From Comamonas testosteroni (GTDB taxonomy: Bacteria; Pseudomonadota; Gammaproteobacteria; Burkholderiales; Burkholderiaceae_C), in NCBI RefSeq assembly GCF_000761245.1, contig NZ_AWOR01000068.1, positions 310,001-374,000 on the forward strand: DNA of 64,000 bases, written 5' to 3'. The notes below the pieces were generated by a model. The model was given only the letters and a program-made list of their open reading frames with translations. It was not told the origin of the DNA and made no database searches. Shown here one piece after another: positions 51,706-61,272 of this stretch. Numbering within the stretch: position 1 is the stretch's first letter; each line of letters starts with the position of its first letter. Position numbers and translations under genes: made by a program.

Positions 51706-51731
51706 AACCCGACTTTAGTACGAAGTCGGGT
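51706..51731 (-). terminator. Terminator of the aminotransferase gene
   Basis: ACCCGACTT and AAGTCGGGT form a perfect 9-bp stem over a 7-base loop, followed on the minus strand by TTTTGTTTATT. It lies 42 bases after the aminotransferase stop codon. Confidence 0.85.
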
Positions 51732-51772
51732 CGAAAAAATGTCACGGCAGCAATACTGCCGGCCACCTTGGC

Positions 51773-52915
51773 TCAGGTCCGGGCAATGCCGATATCGTCG
51801 AGCGCCTTGGACAGATGCGCCACGGAGCGATCCGAGTCATGCCATTTGTCCAGGCCGAACAGGCCGATGCGGAAGGTCTTGAAGTCCGGGCCTTCATCGC
51901 ATTGCAGCGGCACGCCCGAGGCGGTCTGCAGGCCGACCTTGAGAAAGGCGCGGCCGCTCTGGATTTCCGCATCCGTGGTGTAGCTCACGACCACACCGGG
52001 AGCCTTGTAGCCCTCGGCGGCCACGCTGGGAAAGCCGCGTGACTGCAGCAGCTCGCGCACCTTGCGCCCCAGCTCCATCTGCTCTTCGCGCACCTTGGCA
52101 AAGCCGTACTCGCGCGTCTCCAGCATCACGTCGCGCAGGCGCAGCAGCGCATCGGTGGGCATGGTGGTGTGATAGGCGTGCTGGCCTTTTTCATAGCCCT
52201 CGGCAATCTGCATCCATTTCTTCAGGTCGCAGGAGAAGCTGGAGCTTTGCGTGTGCTCTATGGCCTCGCGGGCGCGCGCCGAGAGCATGACCATGGCGCA
52301 GCAAGGCGAGCTGCTCCAGCCCTTTTGCGGTGCCGAGATCAGCACGTCCACGCCGGTTTTCTCCATATCGACCCACATGGCGCCGGAGGCCACGCAGTCC
52401 AGCACGAACAGCGCGCCGACCTCGTGCGCAGCGTCGGCAACGGTGCGCAGGTATTCGTCGGGCAGCATGATGCCGCTGGCCGTCTCCACATGCGGGGCAA
52501 ACACCACCTTTGGGCGCTCCACGCGAATGGTCTCGGCCACATCGGCTGCCGGGCATGGTGCCCAGGGGTCCTGGCTGCCCTCGCCTTGCTTGCGCGCCTT
52601 GCAGACCACGGAGCCGCCGCCCAGGCCCGCATCGGCATCGAAGATCTGCGTCCAGCGGTAGCTGAACCAGCCGTTGCGCACGATCAGCACCCGCTCGCGG
52701 TTGGCGAACTGGCGCGCAACGGCTTCCATGCCGAAGGTGCCGCTGCCGGGAATCAGCACGGCCGTGTTGGCGTGATAGACATCCTTGAGCATGCCCAGGA
52801 TGTCCTGCATCACACCCACGAACTTCTTGGACATGTGGTTGAGCGCTCTATCGGTGTAGACCACCGAGAATTCAAGCAGGCCATCGGGATCGACGTCGGG
52901 CAAAAGTCCGGGCAT
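51773..52915 (-). CDS. PLP-dependent aminotransferase, alanine/serine-glyoxylate type
   Basis: A 380-residue class V aminotransferase. The PLP Lys is in ISAPQKGWSS near residue 190; the Asp that holds the pyridine nitrogen is in FVLDCVASGAMW; and GSGTFGMEAVARQF is the N-terminal phosphate-binding strand. The likely reaction is transamination between glyoxylate (or pyruvate) and alanine or serine. GGAG nine bases before the ATG at 52915 supports that start. It lies downstream of the carboxylase gene but after a terminator. Confidence 0.87.
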   Translation of the reverse strand: MPGLLPDVDPDGLLEFSVVYTDRALNHMSKKFVGVMQDILGMLKDVYHANTAVLIPGSGTFGMEAVARQFANRERVLIVRNGWFSYRWTQIFDADAGLGGGSVVCKARKQGEGSQDPWAPCPAADVAETIRVERPKVVFAPHVETASGIMLPDEYLRTVADAAHEVGALFVLDCVASGAMWVDMEKTGVDVLISAPQKGWSSSPCCAMVMLSARAREAIEHTQSSSFSCDLKKWMQIAEGYEKGQHAYHTTMPTDALLRLRDVMLETREYGFAKVREEQMELGRKVRELLQSRGFPSVAAEGYKAPGVVVSYTTDAEIQSGRAFLKVGLQTASGVPLQCDEGPDFKTFRIGLFGLDKWHDSDRSVAHLSKALDDIGIART

Positions 52916-52949
52916 GGGATATCTCCAATCGCAAATACTGGGCAATCAA

Positions 52950-52984
52950 AAACACCCCGGAGCAGCCGTTTGGCCGCCGGGGCG
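52950..52984 (-). terminator. Terminator downstream of the carboxylase gene
   Basis: CCCCGG and CCGGGG pair around an inner GCC/GGC stem, with TGTTTTTGATT following on the minus strand. It lies between the carboxylase and aminotransferase genes on their strand. Confidence 0.75.
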
Positions 52985-53039
52985 CTGGTGCAAGACATTC
53001 AGCTTAGCATGAGCCGGAATATGGTTTTGCGTATGCAGC

Positions 53040-53075
53040 TCATATCAAAAACATGAGCTACAAGCGCTTTGTACG
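53040..53075. repeat. Half copy of the CAAGCGC hairpin repeat
   Basis: AACATGAGCTACAAGCGCTTTGT contains the AGC..CAAGCGC core of the hairpin family. It lies in the 211-bp gap between the carboxylase and aminotransferase genes. Confidence 0.4.
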
Positions 53076-53126
53076 TCGAAGATTCCGGCCGATTAAACGC
53101 TGCAAATGCGTAATCTCCATCAGCGT

Positions 53127-56100
53127 TTACCATGTGTCCACGAAGCGGCCTTCACCCTCGCGCAGGCGCGCACCGGCCAGGCCGCGCACCAGCCAGGCGC
53201 GGGTCTCCGCAGGGTCGATGACGGCATCGACTTCCAGCGTTGCAGCCATGTGCATGGCCTCGCCATGCGCGTATTGCTGGGCCAGCAGCTTTTGAAACAG
53301 CGCATCGCGCTCAGCCCCCTCGGGCAGGGCTTCGAGCTCCTTGCGAAAGCCCAGCCGCACCGCGCCCTCCAGACCCATGGCGCCGAACTCGCCCGTGGGC
53401 CAGGCCACATTGAAGATGGGCGCATGAAAGCTGCCCGCCGTCATGCCCATGGCGCCCAGGCCATAGCCTTTGCGCAGCACCACGCTGAAGTATGGGACGC
53501 GCAGCTTGGCCGCCATGACGAACAGCCGGCTGACATGGCGCACCTGGGCGGTTTTCTCGATCTCCGGCCCCACCATGAAGCCGGGCGTGTCGACCAGGCT
53601 GACGATGGCGATGCCGTGGGCATTGCACAGCTGCATGAAGCGCGCCGCCTTGTCGGCCGCGTCGGCATCGATGGCGCCGCCCAGATGGCCCGGGTTGTTG
53701 GCCATCAGCCCCACGGGCCGGCCCTCGATGCGCGCCAGCGCAGTGTGGATGCCGGCGCCGAAGCCAGCTCTCAGCATCAGCAGACTGCCCTCGTCCACCA
53801 GCCCGGCCATGGCGGCGCGGGTGTCGTAGGCGCGCAGGCGGTTCTCGGGCACGACCTGGCGCAGCAGGCGCTGATCGGGCTCGGACCATTGGTCGATGCG
53901 CCCCTGGAAGAAGGACAGATAGTGCCTGGCCGCGGCCACGGCCTGGGCCTCGTCGTCGACCAGGATGTCGATCACTCCATTCGCGTGCTGCACGCTGGCG
54001 GGACCGACTTCTTCGGGCCTGAAGACACCCAGGCCGCCGCCCTCGATCATGGCCGGTCCGCCCATGCCGATATTGCTGCTGCGCGTGGCGATGATCACAT
54101 CGCTGCAACCCAGCAACGCGGCATTACCCGCAAAGCAGCGCCCATGGGTGATGCCCACCACCGGCACCTGACCCGACAGCGCCGCATAGGCCGCGAAGGT
54201 ATGCACATGCAGGCCCGCGACCACGGGTGTATCGGTATCGCCGGGCCGGCCGCCACCGCCTTCGGCAAACAGCACCACGGGCAGCTTCTGCTGCAGCGCA
54301 ATGCCCAGCATGCGGTCGGTCTTGGCGTGATTGCGCGCCCCCTGGGTGCCGGCCAGCACCGTGGCGTCATAGGACATGACCACGGCGCGCGACCGCTCTG
54401 CACCAAACTGCGCGGCATTGATGGAGCCCATGCCCGTGACCATGCCGTCGGCCGGTGTGTTGGCCACCAGATCGTCGAGGCTGCGCCTGCGCGTCTGCGC
54501 GGCAATCGCCAGCGCTCCGTATTCGATGAAGCTGCCTGCATCGCAAAGATCGGCAATGTTCTCGCGCGCGCTGCGGCTGCCCTGGGCATGGCGCCTGGCC
54601 ATGGCGCCTGGTCGCGCCGCATCGAGCGTGAAGCCATGGCGCTCCTTGACGCGCTGCAGATCATCCCGGATGTGGTCGGGGTCCTGCAGCTGCGCCTGCA
54701 CCTCGGCATGCGCCGCCTCGCCCTGCACGGGCGCGAGCACCAGCAAGGCCTGGTCCTGCGCCACATAGCTGCCGGGCTCTGCCAGCAGTTGCTGGACATG
54801 GCCTGCGGCCTGCGCCAGCAGCACATGCTGCATCTTCATGGCTTCAAGAATGCCCAGCTCGGCGCCCTTGGCCACCGTCTCGCCCGCTGCCACGGACCAT
54901 TGCACAACCCTGGCCGGCATGGGCGCCAGCACAGCATTTTCAGGAGCTTGCTGCGCTTGATACACCTTGATTTCAGAATCAAAAGTATCTGAGTTCGTTG
55001 AATAGCTTGCGCTTGAAGCTATCTCTTTCGCAGCATCCAGCAGTTGCGGCAAGACCTCTTCGAGCCAGCGCGTGTGCACGGTCTGATCCAGCATCTCGGG
55101 CCGCTGCGCCAGGGCCTGCAGCAGCGGCAGATTGGTGGCCAGGCCCGCGATGCGGCAGTCGGCCAGCGCACGCCGGGAACGGCGCAGCACATCCTCGAAA
55201 TGCGGCGCGTTGCTGTGCACGACGAGCTTGGCCAGCAAGGTGTCGTAATGGGGCGACGGGCTGACACCCTGCTGCGCATGGCTGTCCAGGCGTATGCCCG
55301 GCCCTTGCGGCCACTGCAGCTCGCCAATGCGGCCGCTGCCGGGGCGGGAGTGGCCCTGGGCATCGAGTGTTTCGGCATTGATGCGCCACTGCATGGCATA
55401 GCCGCGCGGCCGGGGCGGGGCATTCACGTTCAGGCCCAGATCGGCGAAATGCTCGCCCGCCGCAATGCGGATCTGGGCCTGCACCAGATCGACGCCAAAG
55501 ACCTCTTCGGTAATCGTGTGCTCCACCTGCAGACGCGGGTTGGCCTCGATGAAGACATAGGGCAGAGACTCGGACTGCAGATCGACCAGAAACTCGAACG
55601 TGCCCAGGCTCTCGTAGCGCAGCCTGGCTGCCATGCGCAGCGCATCCTCGGTGATGCGCTCGCGCAGCGGCTGCGTCAGGCTGGGGCTGGGCGCAATCTC
55701 CACCAGCTTCTGGAAGCGCCGCTGCAGCGTGCATTCGCGCTCGCCCAGCGCCATGGGCCATTCGCTGCCGTCGCCCAGCAACTGAATCTCGATATGGCGC
55801 GCGCCGCTCATCAGCCGCTCGACATAGACGCCGTCCACGCCGAACGCTGCCTGGGCCTCGCTGCGGCAGCGCTGGTAGGCGGCCGCCACATCGCCCTCCT
55901 CGGTGACCGCACGCATGCCGCGCCCGCCGCCACCGCCGATGGCCTTGATCATGATGCCGCTGGCCCCGTCGGCCTGCTGGCGCGCAAAGAACTGCTGGGC
56001 CTGCTCCAGCGTCACGGCCTCGGTGCTGCCGGGCATCAGGGGCACGCCGCATTGCTGCGCCAGCGCACGGGCCCTGGCCTTGTCGCCAAGCAGCGCCAAC

Positions 56101-56423
56101 TGCTCGGGCGTCGGGCCGATAAAGCGCAGCCCGGCTGCCGCACAGGCGCGCGCAAAGTCCGCGTTCTCGCTGAGAAAACCATAGCCCGGGTGCAGCGCAT
56201 CACAACCATGCTGCTGCGCGATACGCAGCAGATGCGCGCCATCGAGATAGGCTGCCGGGCCGCTGGCGCCCAGTGCCTGCGCCTCGTCTGCGGCCTGCAC
56301 ATGCGGGGCCTGTGCATCATCGGCGGCGTACACCGCCAGGCTGGCAATGCCCAGCTCCTGCAGCGCTCGGATGATGCGCAGGGCGATTTCACCGCGGTTG
56401 GCGATCAGGACTTTCTTGAACAT
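53127..56423 (-). CDS. Single-chain biotin-dependent acyl-CoA carboxylase
   Basis: A 1098-residue enzyme with all three activities in one chain. Residues 1-460: biotin carboxylase (start [19 protein letters not shown]-grasp [10 protein letters not shown]). Residues 467-493: a Ser-rich linker encoded by a palindromic repeat. Around residue 530: biotin-attachment motif EAMKMQH. Residues about 590-1098: carboxyltransferase. It carboxylates an acyl-CoA using bicarbonate and ATP, like long-chain acyl-CoA carboxylases of about 1100 residues. The acyl-CoA ligase gene 68 bases upstream suggests the substrate is made by that ligase. Confidence 0.9.
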   Translation of the reverse strand: MFKKVLIANRGEIALRIIRALQELGIASLAVYAADDAQAPHVQAADEAQALGASGPAAYLDGAHLLRIAQQHGCDALHPGYGFLSENADFARACAAAGLRFIGPTPEQLALLGDKARARALAQQCGVPLMPGSTEAVTLEQAQQFFARQQADGASGIMIKAIGGGGGRGMRAVTEEGDVAAAYQRCRSEAQAAFGVDGVYVERLMSGARHIEIQLLGDGSEWPMALGERECTLQRRFQKLVEIAPSPSLTQPLRERITEDALRMAARLRYESLGTFEFLVDLQSESLPYVFIEANPRLQVEHTITEEVFGVDLVQAQIRIAAGEHFADLGLNVNAPPRPRGYAMQWRINAETLDAQGHSRPGSGRIGELQWPQGPGIRLDSHAQQGVSPSPHYDTLLAKLVVHSNAPHFEDVLRRSRRALADCRIAGLATNLPLLQALAQRPEMLDQTVHTRWLEEVLPQLLDAAKEIASSASYSTNSDTFDSEIKVYQAQQAPENAVLAPMPARVVQWSVAAGETVAKGAELGILEAMKMQHVLLAQAAGHVQQLLAEPGSYVAQDQALLVLAPVQGEAAHAEVQAQLQDPDHIRDDLQRVKERHGFTLDAARPGAMARRHAQGSRSARENIADLCDAGSFIEYGALAIAAQTRRRSLDDLVANTPADGMVTGMGSINAAQFGAERSRAVVMSYDATVLAGTQGARNHAKTDRMLGIALQQKLPVVLFAEGGGGRPGDTDTPVVAGLHVHTFAAYAALSGQVPVVGITHGRCFAGNAALLGCSDVIIATRSSNIGMGGPAMIEGGGLGVFRPEEVGPASVQHANGVIDILVDDEAQAVAAARHYLSFFQGRIDQWSEPDQRLLRQVVPENRLRAYDTRAAMAGLVDEGSLLMLRAGFGAGIHTALARIEGRPVGLMANNPGHLGGAIDADAADKAARFMQLCNAHGIAIVSLVDTPGFMVGPEIEKTAQVRHVSRLFVMAAKLRVPYFSVVLRKGYGLGAMGMTAGSFHAPIFNVAWPTGEFGAMGLEGAVRLGFRKELEALPEGAERDALFQKLLAQQYAHGEAMHMAATLEVDAVIDPAETRAWLVRGLAGARLREGEGRFVDTW
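54943..55024. repeat. Hairpin repeat inserted in frame in the carboxylase gene
   Basis: On the minus strand ATAGCTT-CAAGCGC-AAGCTAT is a perfect small dyad, and GATAC...TTGATT-TCAG-AATCAA...GTATC on the plus strand is a nested dyad. The part around TCAGATACTTT and CAAGCGCAGCAAGCTC matches the terminator hairpin at 48152-48240. It is translated as a low-complexity linker (residues about 467-493) without breaking the frame. Confidence 0.75.
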
Positions 56424-56491
56424 AGGACTCTCGTTTGAATAGCTTCTAGCACTCACCAACCAAGGGGTTCACCCGCTTTTGGCGCAAAGAT

Positions 56492-58090
56492 TCAGGGGAT
56501 GTCCCTGAGCAGGCGGCGCAATACCTTGCCAGCGCCGGTGGCCGGCAAGGCATCGATGAAGCGCACCTCGCGCGGAGCCTTGTAGCTGGCCATGTTTTCC
56601 TTGCTCCAGGCCAGCAGCCCGTCCGCCTCCAGGCTTTGCCCGGGCTTGCGCACGATGAAGGCGCGCACGACCTCGCCTTTCTGGGCGTCGGCAACGCCGA
56701 TCACGGCCGCCTGGGCAATGGCGGGATGCTTGATCAAAATTGTCTCCACCTCCTCGGGGAAGACGCTGTAGCCCGAGACCTTGATCATTTCCTTGAAACG
56801 GCCGATGAAGGTCAGATAGCCGTCCGCATCGAACTTGCCCATGTCGCCGGTATGCACCCAGCCGTTCTTGAGGGTCTTGGCCGTGGCCTCGGGCTTGTTC
56901 CAGTAGCCCTTGAAGTTGCCCGGGCCGCGAATGATGATTTCGCCCACCTCACCTGCCGCCAGCGGCGCGCCGGTCTCCGGATCTATCACCCGGATCTCGT
57001 TGCCCGGCGAGGGCTTGCCATGCGTGCCCCAGCGGATGGCATCGCCGGGCATGAAGGTATCCATGGTGTGGGTTTCCGAGAGGCCGTAGGCCGCCTCGCT
57101 GGAGATGGCGTTGGGCGCGAACTGACGCCATTTCTGCGCCAGATCCTCGGTATAGGTGATGCCGAAGCTGGTGACGGTGTTGCGGCGCAGCGCGCTGAAA
57201 TCCATCTTCTCCACGCCAGGCACCTGCATCAGCGCCACATTCATGGGCGCGATGCTGTACCACCAGCTGACGCGATAGCGCTCCAGCGCCTGCGCCACAG
57301 CCAGCGGATCGAAGCGATGCAGCAGCACGCAGGTCGCCCCCGAATGCACAGGCATGTTCACGCCCATGGACATGCCGGCAATGTGATAGAGCGGCGCCAC
57401 GGCCAGCAGGACATCCTCGGCGCTGACCCCGGTCACCTGGGACGCGCCGGCCGTCTTGTACGCGGCCGCGCCGAAGCTCAGCATGGCGCCCTTGGGCAGG
57501 CCCGTGGTGCCGGAGGTATAGGTCATCAGCGCCACCTCATCCATGTCCACCTCGACATGGGAAGGCCTGGCGCCGCTGTGCATGAGATCCCAGAACGACG
57601 TCACATCGGCGGGCAGCTGCTGCACGGGGGCCTGCAGCTCGGCAGGCAGGGACAGCGTGGGCGCTGCGGGAAGCCAGTCGCCGTAGCGCACGGCCAGCAC
57701 ATGCCCAAGTGCCGTGCTGCTGCGCACCTTGTCCACCACGGGCAGCAGCACATCGGCCGCGATGATGATCCGGGCCTGCAGATCGTTGAGCTGGTATTCG
57801 AGCTCGTGCTCCTTGTTCAGCGGCCCGCAGGGGCACACGATGGCTCCGATCTTCTGCACCGCGTAATGCGCAACGATGTACTGCGGGCAGTTGTTCATGA
57901 ACAGGGCGACGGGCTCGCCCTGCTTAACGCCCAGCTGCTGCAGATGGGCGGCCACGGCATCGCTGGCCTCATCCATCTGGCGCCAGCTGATGTGCTGGCC
58001 GTACCAGATGTAGGCATCGCGCTCGGGGTGGTTGCGCGCGTTGCGGCGCAAGGCCTCATGCAGGGGGATGAGGGTCTCGGATTCAGCCAT
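56492..58090 (-). CDS. Acyl-CoA synthetase (AMP-forming)
   Basis: A 532-residue adenylate-forming ligase that activates a carboxylic acid to its CoA thioester. The P-loop is MTYTSGTTGLPKGAM near residue 195; the AMP-binding region is EAAYGLSETHTM; and the C-terminal hinge and lid read GWVHTGDMGKFDADGYLTFIGRFKEMIKVSGYSVFP, with the catalytic Lys in PATGAGKVLRR. GGAGACA precedes the ATG. It is divergent from a TetR gene across a dyad operator, and the carboxylase gene follows it. Confidence 0.92.
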   Translation of the reverse strand: MAESETLIPLHEALRRNARNHPERDAYIWYGQHISWRQMDEASDAVAAHLQQLGVKQGEPVALFMNNCPQYIVAHYAVQKIGAIVCPCGPLNKEHELEYQLNDLQARIIIAADVLLPVVDKVRSSTALGHVLAVRYGDWLPAAPTLSLPAELQAPVQQLPADVTSFWDLMHSGARPSHVEVDMDEVALMTYTSGTTGLPKGAMLSFGAAAYKTAGASQVTGVSAEDVLLAVAPLYHIAGMSMGVNMPVHSGATCVLLHRFDPLAVAQALERYRVSWWYSIAPMNVALMQVPGVEKMDFSALRRNTVTSFGITYTEDLAQKWRQFAPNAISSEAAYGLSETHTMDTFMPGDAIRWGTHGKPSPGNEIRVIDPETGAPLAAGEVGEIIIRGPGNFKGYWNKPEATAKTLKNGWVHTGDMGKFDADGYLTFIGRFKEMIKVSGYSVFPEEVETILIKHPAIAQAAVIGVADAQKGEVVRAFIVRKPGQSLEADGLLAWSKENMASYKAPREVRFIDALPATGAGKVLRRLLRDIP

Positions 58091-58193
58091 GGTTGTCTCC
58101 TGGGTGTCTCGTATAGACCGAACAGCGGCGCCACTTTGCGGGCGTTCTCAGGGATTGCCTTAGGGCAATCTGCTGCTCGGCGTCTTGTCAATG

Positions 58194-58230
58194 TATACCT
58201 GCCGGTAGAACAATGCTACCCATCGGTATA
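58194..58230. promoter_or_regulatory. Nested dyad operator for the TetR regulator
   Basis: Two inverted repeats share one centre at 58212: TATACC (58194) with GGTATA (58225), and GGTAG (58204) with CTACC (58216). The region lies between the divergent acyl-CoA ligase and tetR genes, 26 bases before the tetR start. Confidence 0.75.
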
Positions 58231-58255
58231 ACGAATGCGACACGCGCAAACCCTC

Positions 58256-59044
58256 ATGTCCGCCCCATCCAGAAAGACCGCCAGAAAGCCGGCCGCCCCC
58301 GTGGCGCCGCGCGGCCGCCAGCGCCTGCCCACGGCAGGCTCCGACGAGAAGCGCGAGCGCATTCTCAAGGCCGCCGAAGCCCTGTTCGACCGCTATGGCT
58401 ATGCCAACACCACCATCGAGCAGATCGTGCAGGCGCTGGGCGTGACCAAGCCCTTTGTCTACTACTACTTCCGCAACAAGCAGGAAATCTTCGAGACCCT
58501 GTGCTGGGCTCCGACCGAGGCCTGCTTCACGGTGCTGGACTTTGCGTCCGACGACCCGCGCCCCGCGCATGAAAAAGCCGTGGACGGCCTGCAGCGCCTG
58601 ATCGCCGCCACCATTGCGCACTACCCGGCGGGCTTTTTCCCCTACCGCGAGCCGCAGGCCTTTAGTCCCGCCTATCTCAAGGCCTCGCGCAATGTGGCCC
58701 AGCAGTTCTACAAACAGTTCTGCGCCCTGCTCGACGAAGGCCGCGCCAGCGGGCATTTCGATTTCCGCGACACCCGCATCACGGCCCAGGCGGCCTGCAG
58801 TCTGCCGGGCTTTCTCTACAACTGGTACCAGCCCGGCGGCAAGCTGGGGCCGGCCGAGATGGTGGTCGAACTGACCGATCTGGCCTCGCGCGTGCTGGGC
58901 CTGCGCAATCCTGCACCTGCACCTGCACCTGCTCCTGCTCCTGCACCACGCAAGCGCGCGAGCCGCACTGCGCCGCCGCCGCAAGACCCTTCGCCCCCCA
59001 GGCGCCGCAAGAGCGCTTCCTCCACCAGCAACAACGCCAGCTGA
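58256..59044 (+). CDS. TetR-family regulator with long basic/proline tail
   Basis: A 262-residue regulator: a basic N-terminal extension of about 30 residues, then a TetR helix-turn-helix (RERILKAAEALFDRYGYANTTIEQIVQALGVTKPFVYYYFRNKQEIF, in part) and a ligand domain. The C-terminal 45 residues are an added tail: a PA repeat encoded by a six-base microsatellite and a basic Ser/Arg/Lys end. It probably represses the divergent acyl-CoA ligase and carboxylase genes and the binding-protein gene that follows, with the activated acid as the likely effector. The start at 58256 is preferred; 58235 is possible. Confidence 0.85.
   Translation: MSAPSRKTARKPAAPVAPRGRQRLPTAGSDEKRERILKAAEALFDRYGYANTTIEQIVQALGVTKPFVYYYFRNKQEIFETLCWAPTEACFTVLDFASDDPRPAHEKAVDGLQRLIAATIAHYPAGFFPYREPQAFSPAYLKASRNVAQQFYKQFCALLDEGRASGHFDFRDTRITAQAACSLPGFLYNWYQPGGKLGPAEMVVELTDLASRVLGLRNPAPAPAPAPAPAPRKRASRTAPPPQDPSPPRRRKSASSTSNNAS
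58910..58947 (+). repeat. Hexanucleotide microsatellite in tetR
   Basis: CCTGCA and CCTGCT units repeat six times in a row and encode alternating Pro-Ala. A change in unit number would lengthen or shorten the C-terminal tail of the TetR protein without a frameshift. Confidence 0.85.
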
Positions 59045-59091
59045 GAGCCCCAGAGGCCAAGGCGCCATTCCAACTCCCTGGAGACAAAACC

Positions 59092-60339
59092 ATGTCCGTT
59101 CGCTTCTCAGCCATTGCGCTGGCCGCCGGTCTTTGCGCCGGCAGCGTATCCGCCCAGACGGCAGAGCCGTTCAAGATCGCATTCATCGACCCGCTCTCCG
59201 GCCCGTTTGCCAATGTGGGAGAGGTCATGCGCAACCATGTGCTCTATGCCGTCGATGACGTGAACGCCAAGGGCGGCCTCTACAACGGCGCGAAATTCCA
59301 GCTGCTGCAGTTCGACAGCAAGCTCTCGGCCCAGGAGAGCCAGAGCGCGCTGCAGGCCGCCATTGACCAGGGCGCACGCGTGGTGGTGACGGGGGGCTCG
59401 GGCTCCTCGGTGGTCACGGCCCTGGTGCAGGCGGCATCGCGCTACAACCAGCGCAACCCGGGCAAGGAGGTGCTGATACTCAACCACAGCTCCATCGATC
59501 CCGAGCTGACCGGCAAGTCCTGCAGCTTCTGGCATTTCATGTTCGATGCCAACACGGCCATGCGCATGCAGGCCATTGCCAACTACATCAAGACCCAGCC
59601 CGAGATCCGCAAGGTCTTTCTGCTCAACCAGGACTATGCCCACGGCAAGCAATGGGCCAGCTTCGGGCGCAGCATGGTCGGCAAGGCAAGGCCAGACGTA
59701 CAGTTCGTGGGCGAGACCCTGCACCCCATGGGCCGCATCAAGGACTTTGCCCCCTATGTGGCCAAGATCAAGGAAGCCGGAACCGATTCCGTCATCACCG
59801 GCAACTGGGGCCAGGATCTGGCTCTGCTGCTCAAGTCCGCAGGTGATTCGGGCTACAACCTGCGCTACTTCAACCATAGCGCAGGCGGCTTTCCGGGCAC
59901 CGTGACCTCCATTTCCCAGGCCAGGACAGGCCAGGTGACCTGGGTGGCGGAATGGCACCCCGGCATGGCCGACCGCGCCCAGGCCGACGCCCGCGCCAGG
60001 GAGTACAAGGCCAGGATGAACCAGGACTTTCTGGCCCCGCGCATGGACCTTGTGCCGCGCATGCTGGCCGCTGCCATGGCCAAGGCCCAGTCCACCGAGC
60101 CCGTGAAAATTGCCAAGGCCATGGAAGACATGTCCATGGACACCGTCTTCGGGCCCGTCAAGATGCGCGGCAAGGACCATCAGCTGCTGCTGCCCCAGGT
60201 CGTCAACACCATCGCCCCCGTGGACGACAAGCTGGTCAAGACCGGCTGGGAAGGCACGAACTACGGCTTCAGAACCGATGCCATCTATTCAGCGCAGCAG
60301 GTCGAGCTGCCGACCGAGTGCCAAATGAAACGGCCTTGA
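59092..60339 (+). CDS. ABC substrate-binding protein, branched-chain amino-acid type
   Basis: A 415-residue periplasmic binding protein of the Peripla_BP_6 type, with signal peptide ending SVSAQ and FKIAFIDPLSGPFANVGEVMRNH as the family start. It also has VFLLNQDYAHGKQWASF in the hinge region. It starts 47 bases after tetR and is probably part of the same transcript. In betaproteobacteria such proteins often bind aromatic or other organic acids, so it may import the acid that the ligase activates. Membrane subunits are not nearby. Confidence 0.88.
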   Translation: MSVRFSAIALAAGLCAGSVSAQTAEPFKIAFIDPLSGPFANVGEVMRNHVLYAVDDVNAKGGLYNGAKFQLLQFDSKLSAQESQSALQAAIDQGARVVVTGGSGSSVVTALVQAASRYNQRNPGKEVLILNHSSIDPELTGKSCSFWHFMFDANTAMRMQAIANYIKTQPEIRKVFLLNQDYAHGKQWASFGRSMVGKARPDVQFVGETLHPMGRIKDFAPYVAKIKEAGTDSVITGNWGQDLALLLKSAGDSGYNLRYFNHSAGGFPGTVTSISQARTGQVTWVAEWHPGMADRAQADARAREYKARMNQDFLAPRMDLVPRMLAAAMAKAQSTEPVKIAKAMEDMSMDTVFGPVKMRGKDHQLLLPQVVNTIAPVDDKLVKTGWEGTNYGFRTDAIYSAQQVELPTECQMKRP

Positions 60340-60400
60340 GCACAATCTCCTGTGCGGTATGGCATGGCCTCAGCGGTCTGATACCGGCGCGGACCAACTC

Positions 60401-60511
60401 AGAGACACCAAGGAAGGGCCGCCCCGCACCGAGGGTGTCGTCCCCCTCCCCTAGCGCGCAGCGCGTAGAGAGAGAGATAGAGAGGGGGAAGCCGCTACGC
60501 GGCTCAGGGGG
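60401..60511 (+). repeat. Dispersed 'GGGCCGCC' intergenic repeat, copy 4
   Basis: Landmarks in order: AGAGACACC, GGAAGGGCCGCCCCGC, GTCGTCCCCCT, then a variable insert of about 34 bases (with a GA microsatellite), then GGGGGAAGCCGCTACGCGGCTCAGGGGG. The last bases include the yggS stop codon. Confidence 0.78.
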
Positions 60512-61235
60512 TGGGCGTACCGTAGGTACGCCTTCCAAATACCCCGCTGCCCACGCGCACCATGGTGCTGCCCGCTGCCACGGCGGCCTCCAGATCGCCG
60601 GTCATGCCCATGGACAGCGTGTCGAAATGTTCCAGCCCCGCGAGAGCGCTGGACTTTATGGCATAGAAGATGGACGCAGCCCTTTTGTGGACTTCGCACT
60701 GCGCTTCGAAATCAGGAGTGTCGTCAGGAATGCTCATGATGCCGCGCAGCTGCAGATTGGGCAGTTTCACCATGGCTTCGGCCAGCTCCAGGGCTTGCTC
60801 GGCCATGACGCCGGACTTGGTGGCGCCGCCATCCACATTGACCTGGATGCAGACATTGAGCCGTGCCATGCCCTGCGGACGCTGGGCCGAAAGGCGCTCG
60901 GCGATCTTGAGCCGGTCCACGGTCTGAGCCCAGTCGAAATTCTCGGCCACCAGCCGCGTCTTGTTGCTCTGGATGGGGCCTATGCAATGCCATTGCAGCG
61001 CCTCGCCGCCCGCCAGCTGCATGGCGCGCACCGCGGCAATTTTCTCCACGGCCTCCTGGATATAGTTCTCGCCGAAGCTGCGCTGGCCGGCCAGCACGGC
61101 CTCGCGCACCGCATCCGCGCCAAAAGTCTTGGCAACGGCCAGCAGCTGCACCGATGTCACGGGCCGGCTTGCACTGGCGCAAGCGGCTGCGATGCGGGCA
61201 TGAATCTGCCCCAGATTGTTTTCAATCGTCGTCAT
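60504..61235 (-). CDS. yggS: YggS-family PLP homeostasis protein
   Basis: A 243-residue PLP-binding protein (PLPBP) that maintains vitamin B6 and amino-acid balance. It has AVAKTFGADAVREAVLAGQRSFGENYIQE with the PLP Lys near residue 36, WHCIGPIQSNKT, and STMVRVGSGVFGRRTYG at the phosphate site. The start MTTIENNLGQ at 61235 lies 37 bases from the divergent pilT start, the usual arrangement in betaproteobacteria. The last residues (GTPTP) and the stop codon lie inside a dispersed repeat. Confidence 0.95.
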   Translation of the reverse strand: MTTIENNLGQIHARIAAACASASRPVTSVQLLAVAKTFGADAVREAVLAGQRSFGENYIQEAVEKIAAVRAMQLAGGEALQWHCIGPIQSNKTRLVAENFDWAQTVDRLKIAERLSAQRPQGMARLNVCIQVNVDGGATKSGVMAEQALELAEAMVKLPNLQLRGIMSIPDDTPDFEAQCEVHKRAASIFYAIKSSALAGLEHFDTLSMGMTGDLEAAVAAGSTMVRVGSGVFGRRTYGTPTP

Positions 61236-61272
61236 AATTGGCGCCAGAGTATCAAACCAGAGAGGGATCTCC

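Noticed and set aside
53106-54992. A 628-codon frame opposite the carboxylase gene
   Set aside because: It is the complement of the carboxyltransferase domain with no features of its own.
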